This document shows, in pieces, positions 44,909-54,909 of a stretch of 64,000 nt of DNA. The notes beneath the pieces are model-generated. The model had not been told where the DNA came from. It ran no database searches and worked only from the letters and a program-made list of their open reading frames with translations. Position 1 is the stretch's first letter, and the number at the start of each line of letters is the position of its first letter. A program made the translations under genes and the position numbers. The DNA is from Luteibacter sp. dw_328 (GTDB lineage: Bacteria; Pseudomonadota; Gammaproteobacteria; Xanthomonadales; Rhodanobacteraceae). The stretch lies in contig NZ_JAAVUW010000002.1 in the NCBI RefSeq assembly GCF_018449605.1, forward strand, positions 186,001 through 250,000, given 5' to 3'.

Positions 44909-45436
44909 ATCGCTACGACCGATAACAAGGGTAATCGCAAGAACAAAGACATCCGTGTCCCGCAGGTCCGCGTGCTTGGCGCGGAAGGCGAGCAGCTCGG
45001 AATCATGCGGACGGATGACGCCATCAAGGCCGCTGAAGAGCTGGGCATGGACCTGGTCGAAATCCAGCCGAACGGCGATCCGCCGGTCTGCAAGATCATG
45101 GATTACGGCAAGTTCAAGTTCGAAGCCCAGAAGAAGGCCTCGGCTGCCAAGAAAAAGCAGAAGCAGGTCGAGATCAAGGAAGTGAAGTTCCGCCCCGTCA
45201 CCGACGAAGGCGACTACCTGATCAAGCTGCGCAAGATGCGTGAGTTCCTTGTAGAAGGCGACAAGGTCAAGGTCACGATCCGCTTCCGCGGCCGCGAAAT
45301 GTCCCATCAGGACCTCGGCCAGAACCTGGCCCGTCGGGTCCAGGGCGATATCGGCGAAGACGGCGTGGTGGAGTCCTTCCCCCGTCTCGAAGGCCGCCAG
45401 ATGGTCATGATGATCGGCCCGAAGAAGAAGATCTGA
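44909..45436 (+). CDS. infC: Translation initiation factor IF-3, with ATC start codon
   Basis: A 175-residue IF-3 (E. coli 180). It binds the 30S subunit, prevents 50S joining and checks the start codon. The N-terminal domain runs from [19 protein letters not shown] to [13 protein letters not shown], then a lysine-rich linker and the C-terminal domain with [14 protein letters not shown]. No ATG, GTG or TTG starts the complete N-terminus. ATC at 44909 lies 8 bases after a perfect GGAGG (44896-44900) and gives the expected length. The rare start is the classic self-control of infC: IF-3 discriminates against its own non-standard start codon. It lies 45 bases after thrS. Confidence 0.93.
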   Translation: MATTDNKGNRKNKDIRVPQVRVLGAEGEQLGIMRTDDAIKAAEELGMDLVEIQPNGDPPVCKIMDYGKFKFEAQKKASAAKKKQKQVEIKEVKFRPVTDEGDYLIKLRKMREFLVEGDKVKVTIRFRGREMSHQDLGQNLARRVQGDIGEDGVVESFPRLEGRQMVMMIGPKKKI

Positions 45437-45461
45437 TCCCCCCCCCCGGAAGCGGCGCCCC

Positions 45462-45547
45462 TTGTGGGAGCCGCTTCAGCGGCGATCCCGCGGCAGCGGG
45501 CCACAACCACGGCGAGCACCCATTCGCCGATGAATCGGCTCCCACAA
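45462..45547. repeat. REP-type palindromic repeat pair
   Basis: Two inverted copies of a GTGG-type REP: TTGTGGGAGCCG... (type GCTTCAGC) from 45462 and ...CGGCTCCCACAA (type ATTCATC) ending 45547, with CCCGCGGCAGCGGG between. They lie between infC and rpmI. The remaining gap 45548-45735 holds a weak -10-like TATCAT near 45617 and the untranslated leader of rpmI; nothing else is recognised. Confidence 0.85.
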
Positions 45548-45735
45548 AGAGCCATCGGGCCTATTCAGGCGCGATAGGGGCCATAGGCACCACTGGCGCA
45601 GCCCTTCACGTTTCGGTATCATCGCCGGCTCGGCCCGTATGGATAGGCCGAACCACCGTACCCGGCAGGAAGGAAAGTGCGTTGCCCCTGGGCACGCCGC
45701 CGGAACAGTCAGCAACCCGAATACGGAGCATTCCG

Positions 45736-45933
45736 ATGCCCAAGATCAAGACCAACCGGGCGGCAGCGAAGCGTTTTCGCAAGACCGCATCTGGCAAGTT
45801 CAAGGCTGGTCACGCCTTCAAGTCGCATATCCTGACGAAGAAGTCGACCAAGCGTAAGCGCGGCCTGCGCGCTCCCAACCACGTGAAAGCCTGCGACACC
45901 AAGAGTGTGGCTCGCATGCTGCCGTATCTTTAA
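45736..45933 (+). CDS. rpmI: 50S ribosomal protein L35
   Basis: A 65-residue L35, the family's standard length: [23 protein letters not shown], then [10 protein letters not shown] and SVARMLPYL at the end. Highly basic and binds 23S rRNA. The frame is open upstream to 45682, but the family start is the ATG at 45736. It is followed after 14 bases by rplT. In E. coli L20 represses translation of this pair by binding the leader; whether that holds here cannot be read by eye. Confidence 0.97.
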   Translation: MPKIKTNRAAAKRFRKTASGKFKAGHAFKSHILTKKSTKRKRGLRAPNHVKACDTKSVARMLPYL

Positions 45934-45947
45934 GGGAGGGTTGAACC

Positions 45948-46307
45948 ATGGCTCGTGTTAAGCGTGGCGTTACCGCCCGTCGTCGTCATAAGAAAGTCAT
46001 CGGTCGTGCAAAGGGCTATTACAACGCCCGTCGCAAGGTCTTCCGCGTAGCCAACCAGGCCGTCATCAAGGCTGGTCAGTACGCCTACATCGGCCGTAAG
46101 CAGCGCAAGCGTCAGTTCCGCGCTCTGTGGATCGTCCGTATCAATGCCGCCGCTCGTCAGTTCGGCCTGTCGTACAGCCGCCTGATCAATGGCCTGGCCA
46201 AGGCTGAGATCGCCGTCGACCGCAAGGTCCTCGCTGACCTCGCCGTGCACGACATCAAGGCATTTGGCGTGATCGCAGAGAAGGCCAAGGCCCATCTGGC
46301 TGCGTAA
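45948..46307 (+). CDS. rplT: 50S ribosomal protein L20
   Basis: A 119-residue L20, needed early in 50S assembly. Sequence marks are [42 protein letters not shown], and [29 protein letters not shown] lies 8 bases before the ATG. Its transcript meets the terminator at 46356, which separates it from pheS. Confidence 0.97.
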   Translation: MARVKRGVTARRRHKKVIGRAKGYYNARRKVFRVANQAVIKAGQYAYIGRKQRKRQFRALWIVRINAAARQFGLSYSRLINGLAKAEIAVDRKVLADLAVHDIKAFGVIAEKAKAHLAA

Positions 46308-46352
46308 TCCGCTTTACCACGCGTCGTAGCGATACGGCGCGATGATGGATAA

Positions 46353-47399
<1,047 letters not shown>

Positions 47400-47432
47400 T
47401 AGCCGTCGACCCCACGTTAACGAGTCGCTCCC

Positions 47433-49814
47433 ATGAAATTCTCTGAAAACTGGCTGCGTGAACTGGTTGCCATCGACGCGGATCGCGCGACGCTGGTCCA
47501 CGCACTGACGATGGCTGGCCTTGAAGTCGAAGAGGTCACCCCGCTGGGTGAGCACCTCGACGGCGTCGTCGTCGCCGAGATCGTCGAGGCGGTGAAGCAT
47601 CCCGAAGCCGATCGCCTGCAGGTGTGCAAGGTGGACGCGGGGCAGGGCGAGTTCCTGCAGATCGTCTGCGGTGCGCCGAATGCGCGCGTGGGCATCCGCG
47701 TGCCGCTGGCGAAAGTGGGCGCAAAGCTTCCGGGCAACATCGACATCAAGGCAGCGAAACTGCGCGGTGTCGATTCCTTCGGCATGCTCTGTTCGGCGAA
47801 GGAGCTCCTCATCGACGCCGATGCATCGGGCCTGCTGGAACTGCCGGCGGACGCCGTGATCGGTCAGCCGCTCGCCGAGTACCTTGGTCTGCCCGATGCC
47901 AGCATCGAACTGAAGATCACACCGAACCGCCCGGACGTGCTCGGCCTCAACGGCCTGGCGCACGACGTCGCCGCGCTGTTCGGTAGCCGCGTCAAGACCA
48001 TTGGCAGCGCCGCGGCGCCCGTCACCGCCAGTGCCGCTCGCGACGTCCGCCTGGAAGCGGGAGCCGATGCGCCACGTTACCTCGGTCGCATCATCGAAGG
48101 TGTCGACGCCAGCGTGTCGTCCCCGCTGTGGATGGCTGAGCGCCTGCGTCGCGCCGGTATCCGTCCGATCAGCGCCATCGTCGACATCACGCAGTACGTG
48201 ATGCTGGAGCTTGGCCATCCGTTGCACGCGTTCGACAACGATAAGCTCTCCGGCGCCATCATCGTGCGCCATGCGGGGCAGGGTGAAAGCCTCAAGTTGC
48301 TCGATGGGCGCGACGTGAAGCTCGATCCCTCCTTCGTGGTCATCGCGGACGAGGCGAACGCACTGGCCCTCGGCGGCATCATGGGCGGCTTCGACTCTCG
48401 CGTGACCGACACCACGCGCACCGTCTTTCTCGAGGCCGCGCACTTCGCGCCGGCGGCGATCATGGGTCGCGCGCGCAAGCTCGGCATGCATACGGATGCC
48501 TCGCATCGCTACGAGCGTGGCGTCGATCCAGCGCTGCCCAGGCGTGCGATCGAGCGCGCGACCGAACTGCTGCTGCAGATCGCCGGCGGCAGCGCGGGCC
48601 CGGTCACCGTGGCCGAGCGCCTCGAAGACCTGCCCAGCCATCCGCCGGTGATGCTGCGCCATGCCCGTCTCCGCCGCCTGCTTGGCATCGACGTGGCAGG
48701 CAGTGAGGTCACCCGCATCTTTACCGCCCTCGGCATGCATGTGGTCGAACTCGCGGACGGCTGGGAAGTCACGCCGCCGAGCAGCCGTTTCGATATCGAA
48801 CGCGAGGAGGACCTCATCGAGGAGGTCGCGCGCATTCATGGCTACGACCGCATTCCGACGCACATCCCGGCCGGGCAGATTGCCTTGCAGTCCGAGCCGG
48901 AAGCGCGCCTGAGCGAGATGGCCTTGCGCGACCAGATTGCCGCGCGCGGTTACTTCGAAGCAGTGACGCTGTCCTTCGTCAATGCCGACCTGCTTACCAC
49001 CTGGGGTGTCGATAAGGACTGGGTGCCCTTGGCCAACCCGCTTTCGGCAGATCTGGCCGTCATGCGCACCTCGTTGCTGCCGGGCCTGATCGAAGCACTG
49101 CGTCATAACCGCGCACGTCAGCAAGAGCGTGTGCGCCTGTTCGAAGTGGCCCGTAGCTTTCATGCCACGGGTGGCGCACCCGACGAAGTCGGCCGTGTCG
49201 CGGTGGTCGCCAGTGGCGCCGCGCGCGCCGAGCAGTGGGGCGAGCCGACCCGTCCGGTCGATTTCTTCGATCTCAAGGGCGATCTCGATGCGTTGATCGC
49301 CCACACCGGCGAGCCGCAGCGCTGGTCGGTCGACACCCAGGATCTTCCGTCCTGGCTGCATCCCGGCCGCGGTGCACGTGTCCTTCGCGACGGCCAGTCC
49401 GCCGGCTTCCTGGGTGCACTGCATCCGGCGCTGGCCAAGGCGCTGGACCTGGGTCCGGACGTCCACGTGATGGAACTGGCCCTTGAGTGGATCCTCACCC
49501 GTCGTCTCCCCAGCGCGGGACCCGTGGCCCGTTTCCCTGCCGTTCGCCGCGATATCGCCGTGGAATTGCCGGAAGAGGTGTCCTGGTCGGCCGTCGAGGC
49601 AGCCGTCCGCGGGGCCATCGGCGAGGTTCTCAGGGAGATCCGCCTGTTCGATCGGTACGCCGGGAAGGGGATCGACGAAGGACGAAAGAGTCTCGCTATG
49701 GGCTTGATTTTACAGGACGCTTCACGCACCCTTACCGACGAAGATGCCGACGCTCGCGTGGCAGAAGCGGTGGGGGCATTGGAGAAGACATGCAAGGCAA
49801 GACTGCGAGGATAA
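47433..49814 (+). CDS. pheT: Phenylalanyl-tRNA synthetase beta subunit
   Basis: A 793-residue subunit (E. coli 795). It opens [14 protein letters not shown] and carries an EMAP-like tRNA-binding domain ([30 protein letters not shown]) near residues 65-100. The B3/B4 editing region, which clears Tyr-tRNA-Phe, is around residues 210-370. The catalytic-like core and the C-terminal FDX-ACB domain ([18 protein letters not shown] to [18 protein letters not shown]) bind the anticodon. The stop is one base from the ihfA start. Confidence 0.97.
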   Translation: MKFSENWLRELVAIDADRATLVHALTMAGLEVEEVTPLGEHLDGVVVAEIVEAVKHPEADRLQVCKVDAGQGEFLQIVCGAPNARVGIRVPLAKVGAKLPGNIDIKAAKLRGVDSFGMLCSAKELLIDADASGLLELPADAVIGQPLAEYLGLPDASIELKITPNRPDVLGLNGLAHDVAALFGSRVKTIGSAAAPVTASAARDVRLEAGADAPRYLGRIIEGVDASVSSPLWMAERLRRAGIRPISAIVDITQYVMLELGHPLHAFDNDKLSGAIIVRHAGQGESLKLLDGRDVKLDPSFVVIADEANALALGGIMGGFDSRVTDTTRTVFLEAAHFAPAAIMGRARKLGMHTDASHRYERGVDPALPRRAIERATELLLQIAGGSAGPVTVAERLEDLPSHPPVMLRHARLRRLLGIDVAGSEVTRIFTALGMHVVELADGWEVTPPSSRFDIEREEDLIEEVARIHGYDRIPTHIPAGQIALQSEPEARLSEMALRDQIAARGYFEAVTLSFVNADLLTTWGVDKDWVPLANPLSADLAVMRTSLLPGLIEALRHNRARQQERVRLFEVARSFHATGGAPDEVGRVAVVASGAARAEQWGEPTRPVDFFDLKGDLDALIAHTGEPQRWSVDTQDLPSWLHPGRGARVLRDGQSAGFLGALHPALAKALDLGPDVHVMELALEWILTRRLPSAGPVARFPAVRRDIAVELPEEVSWSAVEAAVRGAIGEVLREIRLFDRYAGKGIDEGRKSLAMGLILQDASRTLTDEDADARVAEAVGALEKTCKARLRG

Positions 49815-49815
49815 G

Positions 49816-50115
49816 ATGGCGCTGACCAAGGCGGAAATGGCCGAGCGGCTTTTCCTCGACGTGGGTCTCAACAAGCGTGAGGCCAAGGAATTCGTGGACG
49901 CGTATTTCGAGGTCGTACGCGAGGCACTGGAACGAGGTGAGCAGGTCAAGTTGTCCGGCTTCGGCAATTTCGACCTGCGGCAGAAGAATCAGCGGCCCGG
50001 TCGCAATCCCAAGACCGGCGAAGAAATTCCCATCTCGGCCCGGCGGGTTGTCACCTTCCGTCCTGGTCAGAAACTCAAGGTAAGAGTCGAGGGTTATGCT
50101 GGATCCAGGGAATAA
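49816..50115 (+). CDS. ihfA: Integration host factor alpha subunit
   Basis: A 99-residue HU-family protein. As a heterodimer with IhfB it bends DNA sharply at specific sites. It starts [28 protein letters not shown]. The minor-groove arm holds [16 protein letters not shown] with the intercalating proline, and [10 protein letters not shown] closes the saddle. It follows pheT by a single base, the gammaproteobacterial pheST-ihfA order. Its last 20 bases overlap the merR-type gene. Confidence 0.96.
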   Translation: MALTKAEMAERLFLDVGLNKREAKEFVDAYFEVVREALERGEQVKLSGFGNFDLRQKNQRPGRNPKTGEEIPISARRVVTFRPGQKLKVRVEGYAGSRE

Positions 50116-50452
50116 CACCGAACTTCCGGCGATCCCGGCGAAGCGCTACTTCACCATTGGTGAAGTCAGTGAGCTTTGCGGCGTCAAGCCGCACGTCCTT
50201 CGCTACTGGGAGCAGGAGTTCCCGGCCCTCAAGCCCGTCAAGCGCCGCGGCAATCGCCGCTACTACCAGCGCCACGACGTGCTCATGATTCGCCAGATCC
50301 GCTCGTTGCTTTACGACGAGGGCTTCACCATCACGGGCGCCCGCGCTCGCCTGGAAGGCCCGCAGGCTCGTATGGAAGCGAGCATGTCGCACCAGATCGT
50401 CCGTCAGGTGCGTCTCGAACTGGAAGAAGTACTGACCCTCCTTCGTCGCTGA
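50096..50452 (+). CDS. MerR family transcriptional regulator
   Basis: A 118-residue regulator. The winged helix-turn-helix is [26 protein letters not shown] (residues 18-43) with the wing [14 protein letters not shown] helix for dimerisation follows ([20 protein letters not shown]). The short C-terminus has no metal-binding cysteine cluster, so it is not a metal sensor of the MerR type. This gene sits directly behind ihfA in most Pseudomonas and Xanthomonas relatives; its target is unknown. The start overlaps ihfA by 20 bases. Confidence 0.92.
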   Translation: MLDPGNNTELPAIPAKRYFTIGEVSELCGVKPHVLRYWEQEFPALKPVKRRGNRRYYQRHDVLMIRQIRSLLYDEGFTITGARARLEGPQARMEASMSHQIVRQVRLELEEVLTLLRR

Positions 50453-50478
50453 CCCGCTTCCGCAGGTCACGGCGTTGC

Positions 50479-50487
50479 TGCTACAAT
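50479..50487 (+). promoter_or_regulatory. Extended -10 promoter of tRNA-Pro
   Basis: TGC followed by TACAAT (50482-50487) is a strong extended -10 element, 12 bases before the tRNA 5' end. Confidence 0.6.
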
Positions 50488-50498
50488 CGTTTGCTCGT

Positions 50499-50575
50499 CG
50501 GGGTGTAGCGCAGCCTGGTAGCGCACTACGCTGGGGGTGTAGTGGTCGCGAGTTCGAATCTCGCCACCCCGACCA
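50499..50575 (+). tRNA. tRNA-Pro (GGG)
   Basis: Acceptor CGGGGTG/CACCCCG, D-arm GCGC/GCGC, anticodon stem CTACG/TGTAG with loop CTGGGGG (anticodon GGG), T-arm GCGAG/CTCGC with loop TTCGAAT. The 3' CCA is encoded. Confidence 0.97.
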
Positions 50576-50586
50576 TTATTCAAAAA

Positions 50587-50619
50587 AGCGGCGTCCCTCG
50601 CGGGGCGCCGTTTTTTTTT
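50587..50619 (+). terminator. Intrinsic terminator of tRNA-Pro
   Basis: GC-rich stem around CGGCGTCCC and GGGGCGCCG with loop TCGC, then nine T (50611-50619). It starts 12 bases after the tRNA. Confidence 0.9.
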
Positions 50620-50625
50620 GAACCA

Positions 50626-50709
50626 TGTGGGAGCCGATTCATCGGCGAAAAACCAACGAAGCGATGATGCGAAAGCCCTGCGCGGGAGCCGGCTTCGCCG
50701 GCGATAGCG
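50626..50709. repeat. REP-type repeat pair
   Basis: TGTGGGAGCCGATTCATCGG at 50626 and a variant GCGGGAGCCGGCTTCGCCGG at 50681, both in plus orientation, between the tRNA-Pro terminator and the glycine-rich lipoprotein gene. Confidence 0.8.
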
Positions 50710-50715
50710 ACAAGG

Positions 50716-51408
50716 TCAGGTAGAGGGTGCCATCGTCGCCGGGGTCGCAACCGCCGGCCCGGCCGCCGTGAATTCCCGCACCACCGACGCGGTCTTCGAC
50801 TTCCTCTTGAACTCCGTCGTGACCACCAGCCTCGAATGATTAGCCGCAACCGCATAGTGCTGCACGATGTCCCCGCGCTTGTCGTCGATGTGGATGACTA
50901 TCACCAGATCGTCGCCGTCCCAGCCCGCCCGCGTGACGTCACCCGCGTTGTCCTTGCCCGTCACCATCGGCACGTTGCTCGCACGGCCGTTGGACGAGAT
51001 CACGAGGTTGCCCGGCCGTATCGCGATGTCCAGTGTGTCGGGAAGCAGCAGGGCGCGACGAAGCATGTCGCCGCTTCCGCTGACGGCGTTGCCGGCGCCA
51101 CCGCCTGCACCTGCGCCACCACCCGCACCGCCGCCGTGCCGGCTGCCACCGCCCATGCCACCACCTCCCATGCCACCGCCACCTCCGTGACCGTGGCCGC
51201 CACCCATGCCGCCGCCGTGACCGGACCCGCCGGCCGCAGGCGCGGCGTCGGGGTCCTCGCTGTGGGATACGTCGACCACCCAGTGGCCGTCGAAGGAGTG
51301 CGGATGGTCGGGAGAGGCGGCCAACCGGATGCCGTTACTGGCGCAGCCAGCGAGAGCGACGATGCAGGCGATCGTCAGGCCACGCAGGGCAGGGTGGGAA
51401 CGGTGCAT
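50716..51408 (-). CDS. Glycine-rich lipoprotein of unknown function
   Basis: A 230-residue protein with a lipoprotein signal: basic start MHRSHPALRG, hydrophobic LTIACIVALAGC, lipidation at Cys22. A short domain (FDGHWVVDVSHSEDP) comes next. Residues about 60-110 are mostly glycine with regularly placed His and Met (GHGGGMGGGHGHGGGGGM). The C-terminal 110 residues form a beta-rich domain (LDIAIRPGNLVISSNGRASN, then VTRAGWDGDDLVIVIHIDD) that looks like a small barrel or sandwich. The Gly/His/Met run could bind metal or simply be flexible. No partner genes adjoin. Envelope location is predicted; the role is not. Confidence 0.6.
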   Translation of the reverse strand: MHRSHPALRGLTIACIVALAGCASNGIRLAASPDHPHSFDGHWVVDVSHSEDPDAAPAAGGSGHGGGMGGGHGHGGGGGMGGGGMGGGSRHGGGAGGGAGAGGGAGNAVSGSGDMLRRALLLPDTLDIAIRPGNLVISSNGRASNVPMVTGKDNAGDVTRAGWDGDDLVIVIHIDDKRGDIVQHYAVAANHSRLVVTTEFKRKSKTASVVREFTAAGPAVATPATMAPST

Positions 51409-51540
51409 CGATAGGGTCCAGGCTTGGGGTTATGGACTGTCCAACGTGAGCCAGAAAGTTACGTTGACCCGGCTCAAGATTTCCCGCGGTCCGCCGAAAG
51501 CCATCGTGTCCGCCGGTCACGGCGATCAAAGGGGATGACG

Positions 51541-52869
51541 ATGACGCTGGAAGCTCGCGAGCGCGCAAGCGCTGCCTTGAACGACGCTCGGGCCAAGGCC
51601 GCCCGCCTCGCCGATATCGACCCTTTCATGATCGACCTCTCCCTGCGCGAGAACCCCGTGGGTTCGCGCGTCGGCCAGACCCTGGACGAAAAGCTCGCGA
51701 TCCTGCCTCAGCTACGCACGTTTGGTTTTCGCAATATTTCGTTGGGCACGCTGGATTACGCGATTCCCGACGAACTGGAAGTCGACGATGACTTCATGAT
51801 CCGCCTGCGTGATACCGGTACGGACATGACTGGTTGCTTCGCCTTCACCGCGATGGGTATCGCATCGCCCGACGGCACGTTTACGCCCGATCCGTCGCAG
51901 CTGAAACTTCGTGACTATCGCGTGCCGAATACGGTGAGCGAGATCTACCTCAGTTCGTTCGGCATGGAAGGCATGTACGACCTTCCCACGCTCAAGCGGA
52001 GCCTGCCAGCGAGCGTCCAGTGGCTCAGGGAGAATATCGTCGGCGAGGATGGCGGGGCACCGCGCATCTTTATCAACATCGTCGACGGTTGCGATGCGTT
52101 CGCCGAGGCAAGCGACGCGACGTTCGAGATCATGGAGCTGCTTGCAGGGTTGCCGATCGAGGGCGTCACGATGGAGGACGACCGTGGCACCTACATGCCC
52201 TTCCAGGTCGGCGCCTATGTCGCCGCCGCGCGAGCGATCCTGCCGCCGTCGATGAAGCTGTTGATGCACATCCACTCTGGCGCGGGCTTCGAGAATGCCT
52301 CCATGATCGAGGCTTTGCTCAATGGTGCCGACGGTGCCTGGGGCGGCTTGCCGAAGCGTGCGGCGGTCATCGGCCACGCTTCCCTCGGCGAGTTGCTGGC
52401 CAACCTCGTCAGGACGGGCAACAGCAAGGTCACGAACACCTACCGCATGGACGAACTCCTGCCGTTGTCCACGGATCTGCAGGTGCTCGACGAGGCCGGC
52501 CCGGTGCCTGACGACCTGCCCATCTTTGGACACAACGCCTATCGGCTGTCGCTGGGTGCGTTCCGCCAGCGCCCCGATCGCTTCATGGACCTGCCGCCGG
52601 ACCGCATCGGCGGCGAGTATCGGTATCGCATCTGCCCGGTGGTGAGCGACGTGGAAGCGGTGCGTGGCCGGCTTGCCGAGGTGAGTGGCAAGCCGCCGGA
52701 GGACTATGCGGACGAGGTGATCACCATGATGATTCGTCTGATGCGCCGGGAACTCCGTCGCGGCCTGCGTATCGATTACGACGAGCCGGAGCAGGTCATG
52801 GCCCTGTACGCCCGCGCGCTGGCGGCCCTGGCACAGCTCGTGTCCATCTCCTCCGGGGAGCCGGCGTAG
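51541..52869 (+). CDS. HMGL-like (DRE-TIM metallolyase) family enzyme
   Basis: A 442-residue protein that looks like a TIM barrel of the HMG-CoA-lyase/isopropylmalate-synthase group. DPFMIDLSLRENPVGSRVGQ stands where the family has DxTLRDG, so the metal-binding Asp and Arg remain but the second Asp is Glu. GFRNISLGTLDYAIPDE follows. LLMHIHSGAGFENASMIEALLNGADG near residue 245 holds the His-x-His metal ligands. The C-terminal 100 residues are helical. ATG 51541 is chosen since AAAGGGG lies at the right spacing; ATG 51535 is too close to it. It is most likely a C-C bond lyase or aldol-type carboxyltransferase; substrate unknown. Confidence 0.6.
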   Translation: MTLEARERASAALNDARAKAARLADIDPFMIDLSLRENPVGSRVGQTLDEKLAILPQLRTFGFRNISLGTLDYAIPDELEVDDDFMIRLRDTGTDMTGCFAFTAMGIASPDGTFTPDPSQLKLRDYRVPNTVSEIYLSSFGMEGMYDLPTLKRSLPASVQWLRENIVGEDGGAPRIFINIVDGCDAFAEASDATFEIMELLAGLPIEGVTMEDDRGTYMPFQVGAYVAAARAILPPSMKLLMHIHSGAGFENASMIEALLNGADGAWGGLPKRAAVIGHASLGELLANLVRTGNSKVTNTYRMDELLPLSTDLQVLDEAGPVPDDLPIFGHNAYRLSLGAFRQRPDRFMDLPPDRIGGEYRYRICPVVSDVEAVRGRLAEVSGKPPEDYADEVITMMIRLMRRELRRGLRIDYDEPEQVMALYARALAALAQLVSISSGEPA

Positions 52870-52948
52870 TCTCCGGGGCCGTGGGACTAAGTTTTTGCCG
52901 TTTCCGCCGGTACACTGTCGGGGCCGTCGGTGGGGGACAAGGCAGGTC

Positions 52949-53896
52949 ATGAGCATCGAAGACATCATCCGCGAAGAAGACGTCGGGGTTTACAAGACCC
53001 TGCTCGAATCCACGCGTGCCATTCCCTGGAAAATCGAATGGGCGACGCTGAGCTTCGCCTACATCGGCCCGCAGATCGAAGAGCTGTTGGGCTGGGCGCC
53101 GCAATCCTGGGCGACGGTGCAGGACTGGGCGGATCGCATGCATCCGGAAGATCGCGCCTGGGTCTTCGACTTCTGCGTCTCGCAGTCCATGGCCGGCGTC
53201 GACCATGAAGCCGATTATCGGGCGCTGACCAAGACCGGTGAATACGTCTGGATTCGCGATGTGGTCCACGTCGTGCGCAATCCGGACGGCTCGCCGAATG
53301 CACTCATCGGCTTCATGTTTGACATCAGCGAGCGCAAGCGCACCGAAGAGAAGTTGCTCGACATGCAACGCGAACTGGAGGAGTTGTCCTTCAAGGACGG
53401 GCTCACTGGCGTCGCCAACCGTCGTCGCTTCGACATGGTCATGGAAATGGCCTGGCGGGACGCGCGGCAGAGCCGCCAGACCTTGTCGCTGGTCGTCCTC
53501 GATATCGACTTCTTCAAGCAGTACAACGATCACTACGGCCATCTGGAAGGCGACGAGTGCCTCAAGCGCGTCGCGTCGGCACTGTCGAACATCGTGCGGA
53601 ACCCCGACGACCTGCTTTGCCGCTTCGGTGGCGAGGAATTCGTGCTCCTGATGCAGAATACCGACGAGGCAACCGCCCTCGCGCTGGCCTGGCGCTGCCT
53701 CGACCTGGTGGAAAAGGCCATGATTCCGCATGGGGGTCTGGGCGCAGGCAAGCGGCTTACCCTTAGTGCGGGTGTGCATACCCTGGTGCCCAAGGAAGGC
53801 GACGAGATCCTGCCGGCGATTGCCGTGGCAGACCGTCGTCTCTACCTGGCCAAGCAGCGCGGACGCGCCCGCGTCGTCGCCGAAGGCGGCGACTAA
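52949..53896 (+). CDS. PAS-GGDEF diguanylate cyclase
   Basis: A 315-residue sensor cyclase with no membrane segment. Residues about 20-135 are a PAS_3-type domain: IPWKIEWATLSFAYIGPQIEELLGW, HPEDRAWVFDF, and the PAC tail YVWIRDVVHVVRNPDGSPNALIGFMFDISERK. Residues about 145-310 are the GGDEF domain with DGLTGVANRRRFD, DIDFFKQYNDHYGHLEGD and the active-site RFGGEEF. It should convert two GTP to cyclic di-GMP. The spacing for the RxxD inhibitory site is off by one (RNPDDLLCRFGGEEF), so feedback inhibition may be absent. The cytoplasmic PAS domain probably senses a small ligand or redox state. Confidence 0.92.
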   Translation: MSIEDIIREEDVGVYKTLLESTRAIPWKIEWATLSFAYIGPQIEELLGWAPQSWATVQDWADRMHPEDRAWVFDFCVSQSMAGVDHEADYRALTKTGEYVWIRDVVHVVRNPDGSPNALIGFMFDISERKRTEEKLLDMQRELEELSFKDGLTGVANRRRFDMVMEMAWRDARQSRQTLSLVVLDIDFFKQYNDHYGHLEGDECLKRVASALSNIVRNPDDLLCRFGGEEFVLLMQNTDEATALALAWRCLDLVEKAMIPHGGLGAGKRLTLSAGVHTLVPKEGDEILPAIAVADRRLYLAKQRGRARVVAEGGD

Positions 53897-53944
53897 CCAG
53901 GTCGCTCCATGCAGGCGACTACATCGATGACTACCGGCTCGAAA

Positions 53945-54012
53945 GGAGCCGATTCATCGGCGATGGGTACTTGCGCCACGGTCAGAAATCGCCGCTGAAG
54001 CGGCTCCCACAT
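53945..54012. repeat. REP-type repeat pair
   Basis: GGAGCCGATTCATCGGCGAT from 53945 (plus) and an inverted copy of the GCTTCAGC type (ATCGCCGCTGAAGCGGCTCC, within 53987-54012). They lie between the GGDEF gene and the AraC gene. Confidence 0.85.
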
Positions 54013-54025
54013 CGAGGGTGAGACG

Positions 54026-54499
54026 GTGGACCCGGAGATACTGCGCCGCCTGCTACGCGCAAAGGACCGGATGGATGCCGCCTCGAACGAGGCCTGGCCG
54101 GTGCACCGTCTCGCGCGCGTAAGCCACGTTTCCGAAGCGCATTTCGCGCGCTCGTTCAAGCAGGCCTTTGGTCTTCCTCCGCACCGCTACCTGCTCACTC
54201 GCCGCCTCGAGCGGGCAAAGGCCTTACTGCGGGACACAGCGTTGCCTATCCTCGACATCGCACTGCAGACAGGCTGGAACAGCCTGGGTACGTTCGGCCG
54301 CGTGTTTCACGATGTGAATGGAAAGAGTCCCAGCGCGTGGCGCGCTTTTGAGCAGGCTGCCCGGCATAAACTGGCCGAGGTGCCGCACTGTTTCGTCAGC
54401 GCCGCCTACAGGCCCGACATCACGACCGCAGTTTCGGAGAAGCGACGGATCGTGCAGGCTGGTAAAAAAGGGGCTCCCAACAAACCGGAGTTCTCATGA
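54026..54499 (+). CDS. AraC family regulator, DNA-binding domain only
   Basis: A 157-residue protein in which the AraC double helix-turn-helix occupies the first 100 residues: WPVHRLARVSHVSEAHFARSFKQAFGLPPHRYLL and ILDIALQTGWNSLGTFGRVFHDVNGKSPSAWR. There is no N-terminal effector domain; the C-terminal 55 residues (HKLAEVPHCFVSAAYRPD) are short and basic. Start is GTG. Its stop overlaps the VOC gene start by 4 bases (ATGA), so regulator and enzyme are made together, and the VOC gene may be its target. Similar AraC-VOC pairs are common in proteobacteria. Confidence 0.88.
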   Translation: MDPEILRRLLRAKDRMDAASNEAWPVHRLARVSHVSEAHFARSFKQAFGLPPHRYLLTRRLERAKALLRDTALPILDIALQTGWNSLGTFGRVFHDVNGKSPSAWRAFEQAARHKLAEVPHCFVSAAYRPDITTAVSEKRRIVQAGKKGAPNKPEFS

Positions 54500-54909
54500 G
54501 CCAGGGTATCGGAGTAGTAGGGCTGTACGTTCGCGACCAGGACGAAGCCCTCGAGTTCTATGTCGAAAAGCTCGGATTTCGTGTCCACACCGACGCGCAA
54601 AACGGCGACTTCCGCTGGCTGACCGTGCAGCACCCGGAGCAACCCTCGCTGCAGTTGGGTCTGTTCAAGCCGCAGGCACCGGTGCTCGACGAGGCGACCG
54701 CGCAAACGATGAGCGAGGTGGTGGCGAAAGGCGCCATGCCGCCGCTGGTACTGAACGTCGACGACTGCCGTGGCGCCTACGAACGCATGCGCGCCCGTGG
54801 TGTGGAATTCACACAGGCGCCCGAAGAACGCTACGGCAATGTCGACGCCAACTTCCGTGATCCCTCGGGCAACGGATGGAAGATGATCGAGTCCCGTCGG
54901 CCTCAGTAG
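54496..54909 (+). CDS. VOC (glyoxalase/bleomycin-resistance) family protein
   Basis: A 137-residue protein of two beta-alpha-beta-beta-beta units. GVVGLYVRDQDEALEFYVEKLGFRVHTD is the typical opening, and NVDANFRDPSGNGWKMIE the ending. Typical His metal ligand near the N-terminus (position of 'H' in VxHxxL) is not obvious; the C-terminal Glu-type position is present in KMIES. It may act as a metal-dependent lyase or isomerase, a dioxygenase, or a ligand-binding resistance protein. Translationally coupled to the AraC gene. Its 3' end overlaps the 3' end of the convergent serA by 7 bases. Confidence 0.82.
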   Translation: MSQGIGVVGLYVRDQDEALEFYVEKLGFRVHTDAQNGDFRWLTVQHPEQPSLQLGLFKPQAPVLDEATAQTMSEVVAKGAMPPLVLNVDDCRGAYERMRARGVEFTQAPEERYGNVDANFRDPSGNGWKMIESRRPQ

